Shown piece after piece: positions 31,411 to 42,599 of a stretch of DNA of 64,000 nt. The stretch comes from Anagrus nilaparvatae (Eukaryota; Arthropoda; Insecta; Hymenoptera; Mymaridae). The translations under genes were made by a program, and so were the position numbers. How positions within the stretch are numbered: position 1 is the stretch's first letter; every line of letters starts with the position of its first letter. The notes beneath the pieces are model-generated. The model was not told the origin of the DNA. It made no database searches and saw nothing but the letters and a program-made list of their open reading frames with translations. The DNA is taken from assembly GCA_022575985.1 (NCBI GenBank), contig JAKSXM010000007.1:35838501-35902500 (forward strand), in the 5' to 3' direction.

Positions 31411-33855
31411 TTTTGGTGCCAAAAAACCCGCTTATAAAGCGGTGGAAAAATACCGGTAAAAATATTTTTTTAAGAAAATCAAAAAAAACAGTGAATTTCT
31501 AGTGTTCAAAATTAATAATTACAGTGACAAATCAGTGCTGTCTATTAAATCATGTAGTGCAAAAAATCGTGATAGTCACATGATGAATTAAGTATACCAA
31601 ATTTTAAGGAACGCAACTAAATCATACTTAATAAAAATTAAAATTAAAAATAATTTTTAAAAAATACGAATAATAATTTATTAAATCTTAGTTGCATCGC
31701 AGGGTCAAGAAAATTTTTGTTTTACATCAAGCATCGGACTTTCTTCAAAATTTGAATAATTTCTGACATTTTCCTGTAAAAAGTAATTTTTTTTAAAGAA
31801 GAAGAATCGTGAGATCATTAACAACCAAAAATAATGCAGAGCACCGATAAACCAATCACAATGCAGAGAAACGACCAATATCAATGCAGAACCGATCGAC
31901 CAATAAGAGATGAGATTTTACTTGGTGCCAACTACATACACGGTAATCCTAAAAATGAGATAGTCATCGATACGGTAACTATGTACATTGTTATCGCTAA
32001 AAGAGTCATTCTGATTGGTTCTCGCAATAATGTACACAATACATACATAACATACATGCAAATTTTGAAAACAATAACATTAACACAACTCAAAAAGTTA
32101 GGTTATTTTATTTTAGGTATGAGGTATCTTACAAGTTATATAATAAAACAGTAGCTAATTATTTAACTTATAAATGGTTATTGATAATTAAAAATTATTT
32201 ATTTAATTCATTTAAAAAATTAACAGAAAGCATAGATTAATTTAAAATTTAAATTATTGGTTAATACATCATTTTTTTGCATATATTTCAAACCTCAAAT
32301 CTTTGTTGTGTAAATTATGTTTTTAAATTTTTAAATATTTTTTTAAATGCATAAGAGAAGTACTTGATGATATGTTATTGAAGTTATGAACGTTCAACGA
32401 ACAATACCTAACCTATCTGGGTAAAAAAAGTGGATTTATCTTAATAATAATTTTTCCGGTGGTTTTTCCCAAGAAATACTAAACGCCATTGAATCTTTAA
32501 TAAAAAAGGCATAATTAATAAAAGATTTTACATGGTTTAAAGCACCGGAAATATAAAAAAGTAGAGAAAGAAATTTTTAAACTTTATAAGGTTTTTTTGT
32601 TAATCCAAAGTCAGATTTATATTTTGTTTTACAACTTAGTAAAAATTTACAGAATCGTGAAAAAACTGATTATCCAAAAAATGCAAGAAAAAATTAGGCT
32701 TGAATATTGCTTGAATATTAACATGGAACATGTTTATAGGGGAGGGGGGGGGTAACTCAGTAGCTCCAATAGTTAAGAGTGTCCAGGATGTGAAATGGGA
32801 CTTTCTAAACTTTGATTTGGAGACTTAGAATAATTTCAGTTTCGGGACTTAAAATGATTGTAATTTAGAAACTTAAAATAATTTGAATTAAAGGACTTGA
32901 TTTAGAAACTTTAATTTATTATTTCTTATTTTAATTTAGGAATTAAAATAATTTCGTTTTAGGGCTTTCGAATAATCCAGGGCTACGGATAGAAAAGAAT
33001 TTAAAATAATTTGGGATTGAGAATACTTTTGATGAATCTGCATAATTTTTAATAAAGGTTAATTAAATCTACATTTGGGTTTCAAAATTTTAGTTCCTTA
33101 TAAAATTTACATGTCCATACATGGGCTCATATGTTTAATTTATCTTGGATTGGTTAGAAAATACTTAATTATGAATTATCTAATGTAAATCAAAAGATTA
33201 AAAAATGAAATTTTTTATAGGCATATAAAATTTGTTATGCAGTAAAGATAGTTTAGGAAGTAGTAAGAAAAATTTATAATACTCGCCATTTATATGGCGA
33301 GTAAAATTTTAATTTTACCTCACCGGATTAATTTATGAACCCAATATAACATGAAAAAATAAAACATTTATGTCTACGAAAAAATACATACGTTTTTGCG
33401 GGGAAAAAAAGAGAACATTATTAATCTAAACTGGCCAAAAATGGAAATAGCTGCCAAAAGTCTAGAATGGGATCTAGGAAAATAAAATTTAAAGAAATAA
33501 TGGTTTTTTATAAGGGTAAAGTCTAGAGAATAAGACACAACGATTTGCCGAGAAAAAAGGTGTTAAAAGTTATTCATTTTTGTGATATTTCTTTAGGTGA
33601 TATAGGGTTTATACATGAATTATTAACATTAAAACCCATAAAATGCTAAGAAAAATTATATAGCGTCCTAGGAATGACTTAGATTCTTCAACAGTGGCAC
33701 TTTTTATTTTCAAAAATGTTTGGATTGCAAAAAACATATGAGAAATATTATCAAAATAATAATAATTTACTTTGAAAATCTATTCCTACCAGATAAAATA
33801 TTACTGTCACCGTAAATCAGAATAAAATGAGCTTATATGAGGGACTATAATTGTA
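31411..33855. other. No recognisable gene
   Basis: AT-rich. 31834-32154 is a 106-codon frame whose start overlaps three spaced 'ACCAAT' words with 'AATGCAG' between them (31850-31905); no homology recognised. 33280-33303 is a perfect 10 bp stem hairpin ('TACTCGCCAT' TTAT 'ATGGCGAGTA'). Confidence 0.5.
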
Positions 33856-33977
33856 TTCTATGAAATTAAACAAAATATATATAAATATATATTAGATTTT
33901 GATTCCATGTACTAGATTCATAAGAATATAAAAATTATTAAGAAATAAAATTTCTTATTTCCTACATAGTACATAAA

Positions 33978-34046
33978 TGGTATTTCACTCGAATACATTG
34001 AGCGAGATCATCAGTAAGAAACTCAATGTATTTTTCTTATATACCA
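33978..34046 (-). ncRNA. Type III hammerhead ribozyme candidate, copy 1
   Basis: Read on the minus strand 5' to 3': stem III 'UGGUAU', cleavage A (34040), stem I 'UAAGAAA', loop 'AAUACAUUGAG', 'UUUCUUA', box 'CUGAUGA', U, stem II 'CUCG', loop 'CUCAAUGUAUU', 'CGAG', U, box 'GAAA', 'UACCA'. Stem III pairs 6 bp (with the last A of GAAA), stem I 7 bp, stem II 4 bp. The cleavage triplet is AUA (fits NUH). Predicted cut between 34040 and 34039. Odd: the pair next to the core in stem II is U-U instead of the usual G-C, which may slow it. The loops are perfectly complementary. Confidence 0.78.
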
Positions 34047-34377
34047 AAACTCAGCTTGAGTTGTCTTTGATTTCTTATATACTCTCCCGACTACATTTCC
34101 CTTGCGAGAAAGTATACTTGAAATCAATTTATAACATGGACCACTGTATGGCAACAAATGTTATAGCTGAGTAAAATGTATTACATTCAAAGCACCAAAT
34201 TCATGGCATTAGATGTGAATATGAATGTAATAACTAATCAAGAATGCCCGTAAAGCAAATTAAAATTAAACAAAATATATATAAATATATATTAGATTTT
34301 GATTCCATGTACTAGATTCATAAGAATATAAAAATTATTAAGAAATAAAATTTCTTATTTCCTACATAGTACATAAA

Positions 34378-34446
34378 TGGTATTTCACTCGAATACATTG
34401 AGCGAGATCATCAGTAAGAAACTCAATGTATTTTTCTTATATACCA
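34378..34446 (-). ncRNA. Type III hammerhead ribozyme candidate, copy 2
   Basis: Same sequence and fold as copy 1, offset by exactly 400 bp; predicted cut between 34440 and 34439. Confidence 0.78.
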
Positions 34447-34777
34447 AAACTCAGCTTGAGTTGTCTTTGATTTCTTATATACTCTCCCGACTACATTTCC
34501 CTTGCGAGAAAGTATACTTGAAATCAATTTATAACATGGACCACTGTATGGCAACAAATGTTATAGCTGAGTAAAATGTATTACATTCAAAGCACCAAAT
34601 TCATGGCATTAGATGTGAATATGAATGTAATAACTAATCAAGAATGCCCGTAAAGCAAATTAAAATTAAACAAAATATATATAAATATATATTAGATTTT
34701 GATTCCATGTACTAGATTCATAAGAATATAAAAATTATTAAGAAATAAAATTTCTTATTTCCTACATAGTACATAAA

Positions 34778-34846
34778 TGGTATTTCACTCGAATACATTG
34801 AGCGAGATCATCAGTAAGAAACTCAATGTATTTTTCTTATATACCA
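34778..34846 (-). ncRNA. Type III hammerhead ribozyme candidate, copy 3
   Basis: Same sequence and fold as copy 1, offset by 800 bp; predicted cut between 34840 and 34839. Confidence 0.78.
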
Positions 34847-35177
34847 AAACTCAGCTTGAGTTGTCTTTGATTTCTTATATACTCTCCCGACTACATTTCC
34901 CTTGCGAGAAAGTATACTTGAAATCAATTTATAACATGGACCACTGTATGGCAACAAATGTTATAGCTGAGTAAAATGTATTACATTCAAAGCACCAAAT
35001 TCATGGCATTAGATGTGAATATGAATGTAATAACTAATCAAGAATGCCCGTAAAGCAAATTAAAATTAAACAAAATATATATAAATATATATTAGATTTT
35101 GATTCCATGTACTAGATTCATAAGAATATAAAAATTATTAAGAAATAAAATTTCTTATTTCCTACATAGTACATAAA

Positions 35178-35246
35178 TGGTATTTCACTCGAATACATTG
35201 AGCGAGATCATCAGTAAGAAACTCAATGTATTTTTCTTATATACCA
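35178..35246 (-). ncRNA. Type III hammerhead ribozyme candidate, copy 4
   Basis: Same sequence and fold as copy 1, offset by 1200 bp; predicted cut between 35240 and 35239. Its upstream flank (minus strand) is the partial unit and the right-hand direct repeat. Confidence 0.78.
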
Positions 35247-35562
35247 AAACTCAGCTTGAGTTGTCTTTGATTTCTTATATACTCTCCCGACTACATTTCC
35301 CTTGCGAGAAAGTATACTTGAAATCAATTTATAACATGGACCACTGTATGGCAACAAATGTTATAGCTGAGTAAAATGTATTACATTCAAAGCACCAAAT
35401 TCATGGCATTAGATGTGAATATGAATGTAATAACTAATCAAGAATGCCCGTAAAGCAAATTAAAATTAAACAAAATATATATAAATATATATTAGATTTT
35501 GATTCCATGTACTAGATTCATAAGAATATAAAAATTATTAAGAAATAAAATTTCTATGAAAT

Positions 35563-36832
35563 ATACGTTTATATAACGAATTTCGAAAACAGTTTTATTT
35601 AAAAAGTGCGTTAAAGTTTACCCATTTGTAACGAAAGTTCAACTTTACGCACGATGTTAAATAAAAAGTAATTACTATGCGAAAAATTTAAAATAAAATA
35701 ATAGTTCAATAAGTAAAAAGAGTTGCTTTTTTTAAGAATCTGAAGTCAGATTTTTGATTTAGTCTTTTGGTAATTCAGTAATCCAGGTCGGTTTCCCAGA
35801 ATGATAAAAAAACGTTTTGTGAAAACACTGACTTTTTTTATTGACCCTGTCGCTGCGCTGTAATGACTTCCTAAAAGGCTAAATAAAAAATCTGACTTAA
35901 GATTCTTATATAGCAATCAGGAGACTACTATTTTATTTTTTTCTCGCATATAAAATACTTTTTTGTTGCAGTTTACTAAATCAATAAGGTCTTCTTACTT
36001 AGATGTTTTTCATCTTTAATGAATAATACAATTCAATTCAAATTGTTATAGAAGAATTAATACATAATTTAAATAAGTCATTCTCTGCGCGAAGCGCAGT
36101 TGAGTCTAGTAATTATTAAATAATAAAAATTTCAATACAGATTATTAAAAAAAATTAATGTTAAAAACATTTTTAAAAAATAAATAAATAAATTCTTTTA
36201 TCGAGTTCGAGAGTTCGTCAAGCAATTTTCTGAAATAAATGCTTATTCATTTCAACAATATTTCTAAACTTTGAAGTTATCGCATGCTGCTTAACTTGCA
36301 CATCTATATGTAGCACATATAAGCACATGTGAGAGCGCTTCAAGTTTCAGGAAATTGTTTCTTTTTATAAAAAATTCAATAAATAAATAAAATCTTTTTG
36401 TAAAAATGTTGAATCTTTACTAACTCTTATTTTCATATTTTCACGAAATATAAACTCCTCAACACTGGAGCTTGGTTCATACGTTTTTGCTTATTATTGC
36501 TGTACTTGCTGACTATCATTCATATTTTTGTACTTTATGGATATATGGACTTCTTTTTCTTATTCAAAAACAAAATCAAATTTTCCAAAAGCTTTTTAAT
36601 AAGGATCTTCTAAACATTTTTTATGGTTATGGTATAATATGATATTCAGAAATGGTAACGTAAGAGCTTTCATTATATTTTCATCATGTTTATAACTTAA
36701 TTGAATAAACAAAATCAGTTTATTTATTTTTTATGTCCATAGATTTCTGCTAAATATTTCTGAAATTTTATATAGACTTCCATTCAAAATTTTTATCGTC
36801 AAATTGAATCCAAGCTTCCAATGAGTTTTAAA
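35563..36832. other. AT-rich spacer with a Helitron-like 3' end
   Basis: No gene. 35600-35660 shares 'TTAAAAAGTGCGTTAAAG' with 27907-27924. 'AATCTGAAGTCAGATTTTTG' (35740) and 'ATCTGACTTAAGATTCTTA' (35900) form loose inverted copies. The Helitron end is annotated separately. Confidence 0.5.
36087..36109 (+). mobile_element. Helitron 3' terminus
   Basis: Hairpin 'CTGCGC' GAA 'GCGCAG', 6 nt spacer 'TTGAGT', then CTAG followed by T: the standard Helitron 3' end. The matching 5' TC end was not located. Confidence 0.6.
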
Positions 36833-37224
36833 TGAGTTTTTGTATTTATCTCTTGATTTCTCTTTGCAGAATTTTTAGTATATTAGTAATTTTATCTAAA
36901 TAATTACTTTAAATTATGCACTAAAGGAACACATTTTCTTACGCGCGACGCCGTCAGCAGCGAAGGTGCCGGTCTCTTCTTTTTACATAACACGTGCTCG
37001 TTATCCTGCTCTCTAACTCTCGTACAATAAAGATCGTGTTCTTTGTTAAGAGTTTATCATTTTTAGAAAACGTGCATCTTTTGCATTATAATTGTGTAAA
37101 CCGAATATTTAATTAAAACTCAATTCACGTAAAACTTTCAAGTTGAATTCACATAAATCATTTTTATTATTTTATAATTATGTCCAATACTTTCCTTTTA
37201 AAAACCTATTAAAATTCACTAACA
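36833..37224 (+). mobile_element. LTR-like copy B
   Basis: Same family and orientation as 30975-31410, beginning 'TGAGTTTTTG' and ending 'CACTAACA', shortened by a 45 bp deletion after 36900. No polypurine tract precedes it and no target duplication pairs it with copy A, so the two may be independent solo LTRs. Confidence 0.6.
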
Positions 37225-37364
37225 CCATCTTCGGCAAAGGCAATCTTTATTCGGACAGTAACCTGTTTTATGGGCATTCTTTTTTTACTGCCAAAAAGTG
37301 TGATTGAGGCACTAGAAAAAAAAAAAAAATTTATTAATTATTTTTTTATTAATTTTTTTATTAA

Positions 37365-37413
37365 ATACATTTTCCACTCTCTTCAATATTTTGAAGAGAG
37401 CGGAAAATGTATT
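37365..37413. repeat. 23 bp-stem hairpin
   Basis: 'ACATTTTCCACTCTCTTCAA' faces 'TTGAAGAGAGCGGAAAATGT' across a 3-5 nt loop with one mismatch. Either strand would form a compact hairpin RNA. Confidence 0.85.
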
Positions 37414-37517
37414 TTTAAAAAACCGATAGATTTCATAATTTATATTACAATTTAAGAATTGTAATATTCACTTAATATACATAATTTATTTTACATTTAC
37501 AAGTATTAGATTTAATT

Positions 37518-38018
37518 ATGTTAAAATCATATACATTTTTGAAACGTTTAAAATTAACAAATATAAATAAATTTTTAGGACATTCAACTTCAGCAAAAAA
37601 GAAATTTAATAGAAGATCCTCTTTGAAAAACAGTGATGCTACTTCTTGTTATAATATATTCCCTATTCGACGTAAGAGTGTTCCAACAAATTCTATAAGC
37701 TATGCTACATCAGATTTTATTTCAAATAAAAAAGAAATGACAAGGACAGAAGATGGATGCAAGGCATTTGATAATAGCCACAAAAGAGATTCTGATACAA
37801 AGAAATATCGATGTGAAAAACATAGATGTAAAAGTAAAATTAACGGCAGCGCTGAAAAATCTCAACTTATTAATTCTAAAAATACTTTTGATAAAAAAAA
37901 TGCTAGTTCACCAAGTATTCGTTCAGCGTTAACTGAATTTTCTACTGATTCAGGTAAACTAAATACTATTTTATTTAAATACCATATACATGTAATTTAT
38001 TTACGAAAAGTTTATTAA
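37518..38018 (+). CDS. Unidentified Ser/Lys-rich open frame, possible host exon
   Basis: A 166-codon frame, basic and Ser/Asn-rich, with Cys/His pairs ('YRCEKHRCKSK') near residues 98-108. Not recognised, and unlike the transposon proteins here. A splice acceptor-like 'ATTTTTAG' ends at 37578 and a donor 'CAG|GTAAAC' occurs at 37953/37954, giving a potential internal exon of 375 bp (125 codons). It is the longest frame in the window that I could not tie to a mobile element. Could be chance in AT-rich DNA. Confidence 0.3.
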   Translation: MLKSYTFLKRLKLTNINKFLGHSTSAKKKFNRRSSLKNSDATSCYNIFPIRRKSVPTNSISYATSDFISNKKEMTRTEDGCKAFDNSHKRDSDTKKYRCEKHRCKSKINGSAEKSQLINSKNTFDKKNASSPSIRSALTEFSTDSGKLNTILFKYHIHVIYLRKVY

Positions 38019-38395
38019 TAATGAGTCATTCTGGATACCTCACTATGTCATATCTCACAATCAGGCTAATTTTTTCATCACCTTTTTATTTATATATAAA
38101 ATATGTTTTCTGTGATATTTCCAGCCTTATAGGAGTTCAAAAAACCAAGTTAAACTCAAAAGAAGGTTTTTAGATTACTTCGATTTTGCAATCACTTTTT
38201 GTGAATAAATTTTTAAAATTGACATGATGGTTAAAAAAAATTGCACCAAAGAATAAAAAAATTAAGAAATTTCCCTCTGAATCCCAACTAATCCCAACTA
38301 ATATGGTTAAATATTTAAATATTTTTAAATTTTAAACTTTAAATATTTTTAAAATTTCGTCTATTGGTGGCTCAAATTGCTAGTTTAGGCTAAAG
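38019..38395. other. No gene seen
   Basis: AT-rich spacer up to the copia target duplication; short duplication 'CCCAACTAAT' at 38283-38302. Confidence 0.6.
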
Positions 38396-38400
38396 TTTTT

Positions 38401-38661
38401 TAATAAAGGATATTGTGATGTAGGATTAACACAATAAATACACAGTAGAATTAATTAAATAAAGAGTTTGAGCTTATTTATTAATTATAAAATATAAAAT
38501 ACTTAGATACAAATATACCGACGTGCTTAATGTGTGCGCGGCAACATGTCAAGGAAGACTGACTAGAAAAGGGGGAGAATGCGAGTAGCGCAGGCTATCT
38601 TACTCATACATACACACTGCATACACATACAGGTTACAATTACTAAAATCATATTTTAATA
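38401..38661 (-). repeat. Copia 3' LTR
   Basis: Matches 42600-42859. A polypurine tract ('AATAGGGAGAG' on the minus strand, 38662-38674) lies directly upstream in element sense. Confidence 0.92.
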
Positions 38662-38832
38662 CTCTCCCTATTTTAGTACTCTATTTACATCTTTTAGCAA
38701 ACACGAGGATTCTAATATTTACAATATTTTACATATATTAAACTATTTGCAAAACTTGATCAAATACCAAAGAAGAATTTACCAGCTTTCAACAGCAATG
38801 TTTCTCATTTAATTTAATTACACGTAATTATA

Positions 38833-41027
38833 TTATTTGATCAATTTTATACAAATTTGATCCAGGAAACGTTCAAATAATTTCCTGTTAAGAGGTTTCG
38901 TAAAACCGTCTGCTAATTGTTTATCGGTAGATATATACACAGGTTCGATGACCTTACGCTCATAACATTCCCTTACATAGTGATATCGGATGTCGATGTG
39001 CTTACTACGTTTGTGAAACTCTGGGTTTTTAGTTAATTTAATAGTACTTTGATTGTCAATATTCAAAACAGTCTGACGATCACATCAAAATCCGACATCA
39101 CTAAGTAGACGCCTCAACCACACAGTTTCGCGAGCAGCTAGGCTTGCTGCTACATACTCAGCTTCCATGGTACTCAGGGTAACCAATGGCTGTCATTGGG
39201 AAAGCCACGTAACCGGCCCATTTCCTAACATAAATACAAAACCTGAGGTTGACCTACGCGTTTCTGGGTCTGCAGCATAGTCGGAATCACAAAACCCTTC
39301 TAGTTCTTTTCTATTACTGCCTTTATAACAGATTCCTAAATTTGAACTGCTTTTTAAATATCCTAAGACACGCCTCGCAGCACGCCAATAAGTTACATTG
39401 TAACAATTTAAAAACCTGCTCAAATAATTTACAGAATATGAGATGTCTGGACGCAATACTATTGACACAAACATTAAAGAACCAATTAATTCTCTGTTTG
39501 AATATATTTATCTAGATCTGAATTACTCTCATTACCCGAACACAAGACTAGACCTGTCTCAGCAGGTGTACAAATATTTCTACAATCACTCATACCAAAA
39601 CGTTCAACCATACTGTCAATGTAATCTTTCTGATAAATACAGAGTTCTTTCTTTGACCTATCTCTACTCAATTGCATACCAACAAATTTATTCGGTTCTG
39701 TAACTACAATTTTAAACGAACATCTCATTTCTTTTAAAATGTTTTTTAAAACGCTTTTATTTTTAGCTATTAAAAGCCCGTCATCTACAAATAACAACAA
39801 ATACACTTTACAATTATTTATCTTAGCTATATACATTGAATTGTCAGCTATACTAGACCTAAAACCAAATTTCTTCAGAAACTTTGAAAACGTGATGTTC
39901 CAACACCTTGGGGCCTGCTTCAGTCCATATAACGATTTATTGAGCCTGCATACCATATTTGAGTCAGCTGTAACATCTTCTGGGACCTTCATGTAGATTG
40001 TCTCCTCCAGATTTCCATACAGAAATGCTGTCTTTATATCAAATTGCACCATTTCAAGGTCATCGCATGCAACTAGAGCCAGTACCACCCTGACTGTATC
40101 ATATCTGACGACAGGTGAAAAAGTCTCATTATAATCCAAACCATGTTCCTGACGAAAGCCCCTAGCACATAGCCTTGCCTTGTAACGATTGGGCTGACCA
40201 TCCTTATAATTTTGAATTTTGAACACCCACTTGGAATCAATAACAGACTTCCCTGACTTCAGATCTAACTCTCGTTCAGAAAACCTAGAAAACACAATAT
40301 CATGAGACTCAATTACTTTCTGATTTTTGGCCGCATATGCTCTATAATTTCCACTATCTCCTTGATAGCCAACAAGAATGCCTTCTATTGCTTTCTCGTC
40401 CAGTTTTTTTCTTTTTGTGTCTGGAATATGTACAAACGCCGGTGCTCCGAAGACTCGAATATGCTTCACTGTTGGCTTACGTCCCATCCACAGTTCGTAT
40501 GACGTCGCCGTTGCACCTACTGGTCCAGTTACCCTATTTAGCACGTACACAGCTGTGTTGACTGCCTCGGCCCACAGAAATTTTGGTACTGACCTAGCGA
40601 ATATCATGGCCCTTACTTTTTCCATTATCGTCCTGTTCTGACGTTCTGCTTTGCCATTCTGTTCAGGAGCGTAGCCCCCAGTAACTTGATGTTCGATACC
40701 AAACTTTGCCATGTAGTCCTTCATAATGTTCGACGTGTATTCCGTGCCTCTGTCAGACCTCAACACCTTCATGGGCTTCCCAAATTTATTTGCTACCCTT
40801 CGCTCATACTTCTGAAAACATTCATAAGTATTAAATTTTAATTTCATAAAATATACATGCACAAAATTTGACATCTCATCAATAAACGTTACAAAGTATC
40901 TGGCACCACCCAGTGACGTCACAGGTAAAGGACCACAAATGTCAGATTGAAAAAATTTCCCCACTCCATATTCTAATTTTTCTTCAAAAATATTTTTAAA
41001 AGGTAATCTATGTGTCTTACCAAATTT
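38833..41027 (-). pseudogene. Copia pol: integrase, reverse transcriptase, RNase H
   Basis: Integrase core 'SDICGPLP', 'SDRGTEYTS', 'PEQNGKAERQNRT'. RT 'WVFKIQNYKDGQ', 'VQFDIKTAFLYGNL', 'LYGLKQAPRCW', catalytic 'LLFVDDGLLI'. RNase H-linked 'RPDISYSVNYLSRF', 'GFCDSDYAADPETRRSTSG', 'TMEAEYVAAS', 'SKHIDIRYHYVRE', 'STDKQLADGFTKPL'. Breaks: frameshift near 39500, in-frame TGA near 39192 and 39089. Otherwise the full copia domain order is intact, in line with a young but damaged copy. Confidence 0.93.
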
Positions 41028-41906
41028 TCAAGCATTGCAATCAAACTGTGTCCTACCATGTATCTTAATGCCATCAATTTTTCCATCTTTGACTTGATTG
41101 TTGATTGTTTGTATGTTGATGTGCCCAAGTCGCTCATGCCGCAATTTCGCTTCCGCAGTAGCTAAATTAACCTCCACACTCTTTTCCACACATGATTTTA
41201 TATCTAGCGTGTACGTGTCATTGTTTAATTTAGATCCCGACATGATAACATTATTGTTTTTAAAAATTGTCACATTTCTATAGTCAAACTCCACTTTTAC
41301 ATTTTTATCACTTGTACCAGCTCCCACTGAAATTAAATTTTTATAAATATTGGGCACATACAAAACGTTTTTTAAAGTCCCTGGATACCATTTTGCACCG
41401 ACAGATCTGAGAATTTTAACTGTCCCCACTCCTTCTATATTACAATTTCTGCTATCACCAAGAACTACATAGCCACTTGTTGCTAGCGGCGCATATTCGG
41501 AAAAAATTTGTCTTTGATATGCTATGTATCGTGATGCCCCACTATCAATAATCCACTCCTCCGAGAAGGAGCCGCGCGCACCGTCACTAACACTATTTAC
41601 ATCACCTTTGTAATCACAGTGTACAATAAGCGCCACATCTTCTTCATCGACTCTTTTCTTCCCCCGCCTTTGTTGATAGCAATCTTTCGCTTTGTGTCCT
41701 TGTTCTTTACACCGAAAGCAATTGAAGGATTTCTTCTTCTCTTGACTCACGTTTTCTTTGTTTGATTTTGATTGACGTTTTTTCCCGCTTTTTCTGGTTG
41801 AGGAAAAGAGCGCCGTAACTTCCTCTTCCTTTCGCGCCACGCGGCCTTCTTCCCGAATCAGCCTTTCTTCAGAGCGGCCATTGTTTGTCCTGTAGATGCC
41901 CGCCAA
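41028..41906 (-). pseudogene. Copia gag C-terminus, protease and pre-integrase
   Basis: Zinc knuckle C-x2-C-x4-H-x4-C ('CFRCKEQGHKAKDC'), aspartic protease 'WIIDSGAS' and the GAG-pre-integrase region ('LRHERLGHINIQTI'). The frame stops at TGA 41030-41028 after 'FDCNA', exactly where the second Cys of the integrase HHCC finger is expected, so the stop probably replaced a Cys codon. The same frame continues in the next segment. Confidence 0.88.
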
Positions 41907-42363
41907 GAATTTTTGCCTTTACCATTGGTTCCGAAACTTTTTCCCCAATGTCCGCAAGACTCCTGACAACATTTTGCACTTTTGTAATATAATAACTCAC
42001 CGACTCAGATGACGACATCATCAAACACTGAAAGCTTTGTAATAATGAAAGCTTACAACTTTCAGATTTCTGTTCATATAGTGACGCGAATTTTGTCCAT
42101 ATTGCATTAGCAGTATCATACGCAATAAACTTAGCCGCCTGCTTATCCGTCATTGTACCTATAATTAAAACTTTCGCACGTGCGTCGTCCTTGATAAATT
42201 TTTTAAGTCCGTCAGGTTTATCCGACTTTGGCCTTTCACGTTCTCCGTTTACGATGTCCAATAAATCATTCGCAATTAAAACATTTTGTACTTGAAATTT
42301 CCATAATTGCACGTTTTTACCATCGAATTTTGACACGTAATTATGTAAATTTTGTTCAGCCAT
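41869..42363 (-). pseudogene. Copia gag, N-terminal part
   Basis: Starts 'MAEQNLHNYVSKFDGKN' and runs through the copia-type retrotransposon gag fold ('WKFQVQNVLIANDL', 'ANAIWTKFASLYEQKS', 'LLQSFQCLMM'). It ends by frameshift near 41870-41900, where the frame moves to the next segment, apparently with some residues lost. The product would form the virus-like particle. Confidence 0.85.
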
Positions 42364-42585
42364 TATTAGTTCAACAACACAAAAATTTTAAAATTTGTAT
42401 CACTAAATTTTCACTTAAAAACATTATTTTTAAAAAAAATATTTTTATCTAACGACGACCACGCAACTATTTTTCAGATACACACACACAAAAAAACTTC
42501 TTTTTTTTCTTTCGGCGCACGCGCTGGCTCTTTTTTTTTCAATACGAAGCTCCGAAAAAAACTCTTTTTTTTATTCACATAAAAA

Positions 42586-42599
42586 TGGGCACATAACCT
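42586..42599 (-). promoter_or_regulatory. Copia primer-binding site (initiator tRNA-Met, internal half)
   Basis: 'GGTTATGTGCCCAT' follows the 5' LTR directly. Copia-type elements prime from the anticodon region of cleaved initiator tRNA-Met, and 'GGTTATG.GCCCA' is their known primer-site form. Confidence 0.7.

Larger units (their letters stand above)
33867..35551 (-). mobile_element. Retrozyme-like element: 4.2 tandem copies of a 400 bp repeat
   Basis: Four head-to-tail 400 bp units plus about 90 bp; the units look identical base for base. Each unit has on the minus strand a type III hammerhead ribozyme candidate, so a transcript would be cut into 400-nt monomers. The array is flanked by 'TTCTATGAAAT' at 33856-33866 and 35552-35562, an 11 bp apparent target duplication. 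Animal and plant retrozymes are non-coding tandem repeats of a few hundred bp with hammerheads, moved by retroelement machinery. The 65-codon frame repeated on the plus strand is taken as incidental. Confidence 0.75.

Noticed and set aside
31834..32154. 106-codon open frame as a host gene
   Set aside because: The first third is imperfect short repeats with CCAAT words and the rest is low complexity; no homology or splice support.
33946..33985. A type I hammerhead reading using downstream 'GGAAAUAAGAAA' as the third box
   Set aside because: It needs an A-A pair at the position that must be A-U. The permuted type III reading with upstream 'GGUAUA' satisfies all consensus positions.
33977..34174. 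65-codon frame repeated identically four times at 400 bp spacing
   Set aside because: It is antisense to the ribozyme and is repeated only because the DNA is repeated. No start context, domain or conservation evidence.
30975..37224. A single intact LTR retrotransposon between the two LTR-like copies
   Set aside because: No gag or pol between them, no polypurine tract, no target duplication and notable divergence; two independent solo LTRs are equally likely.
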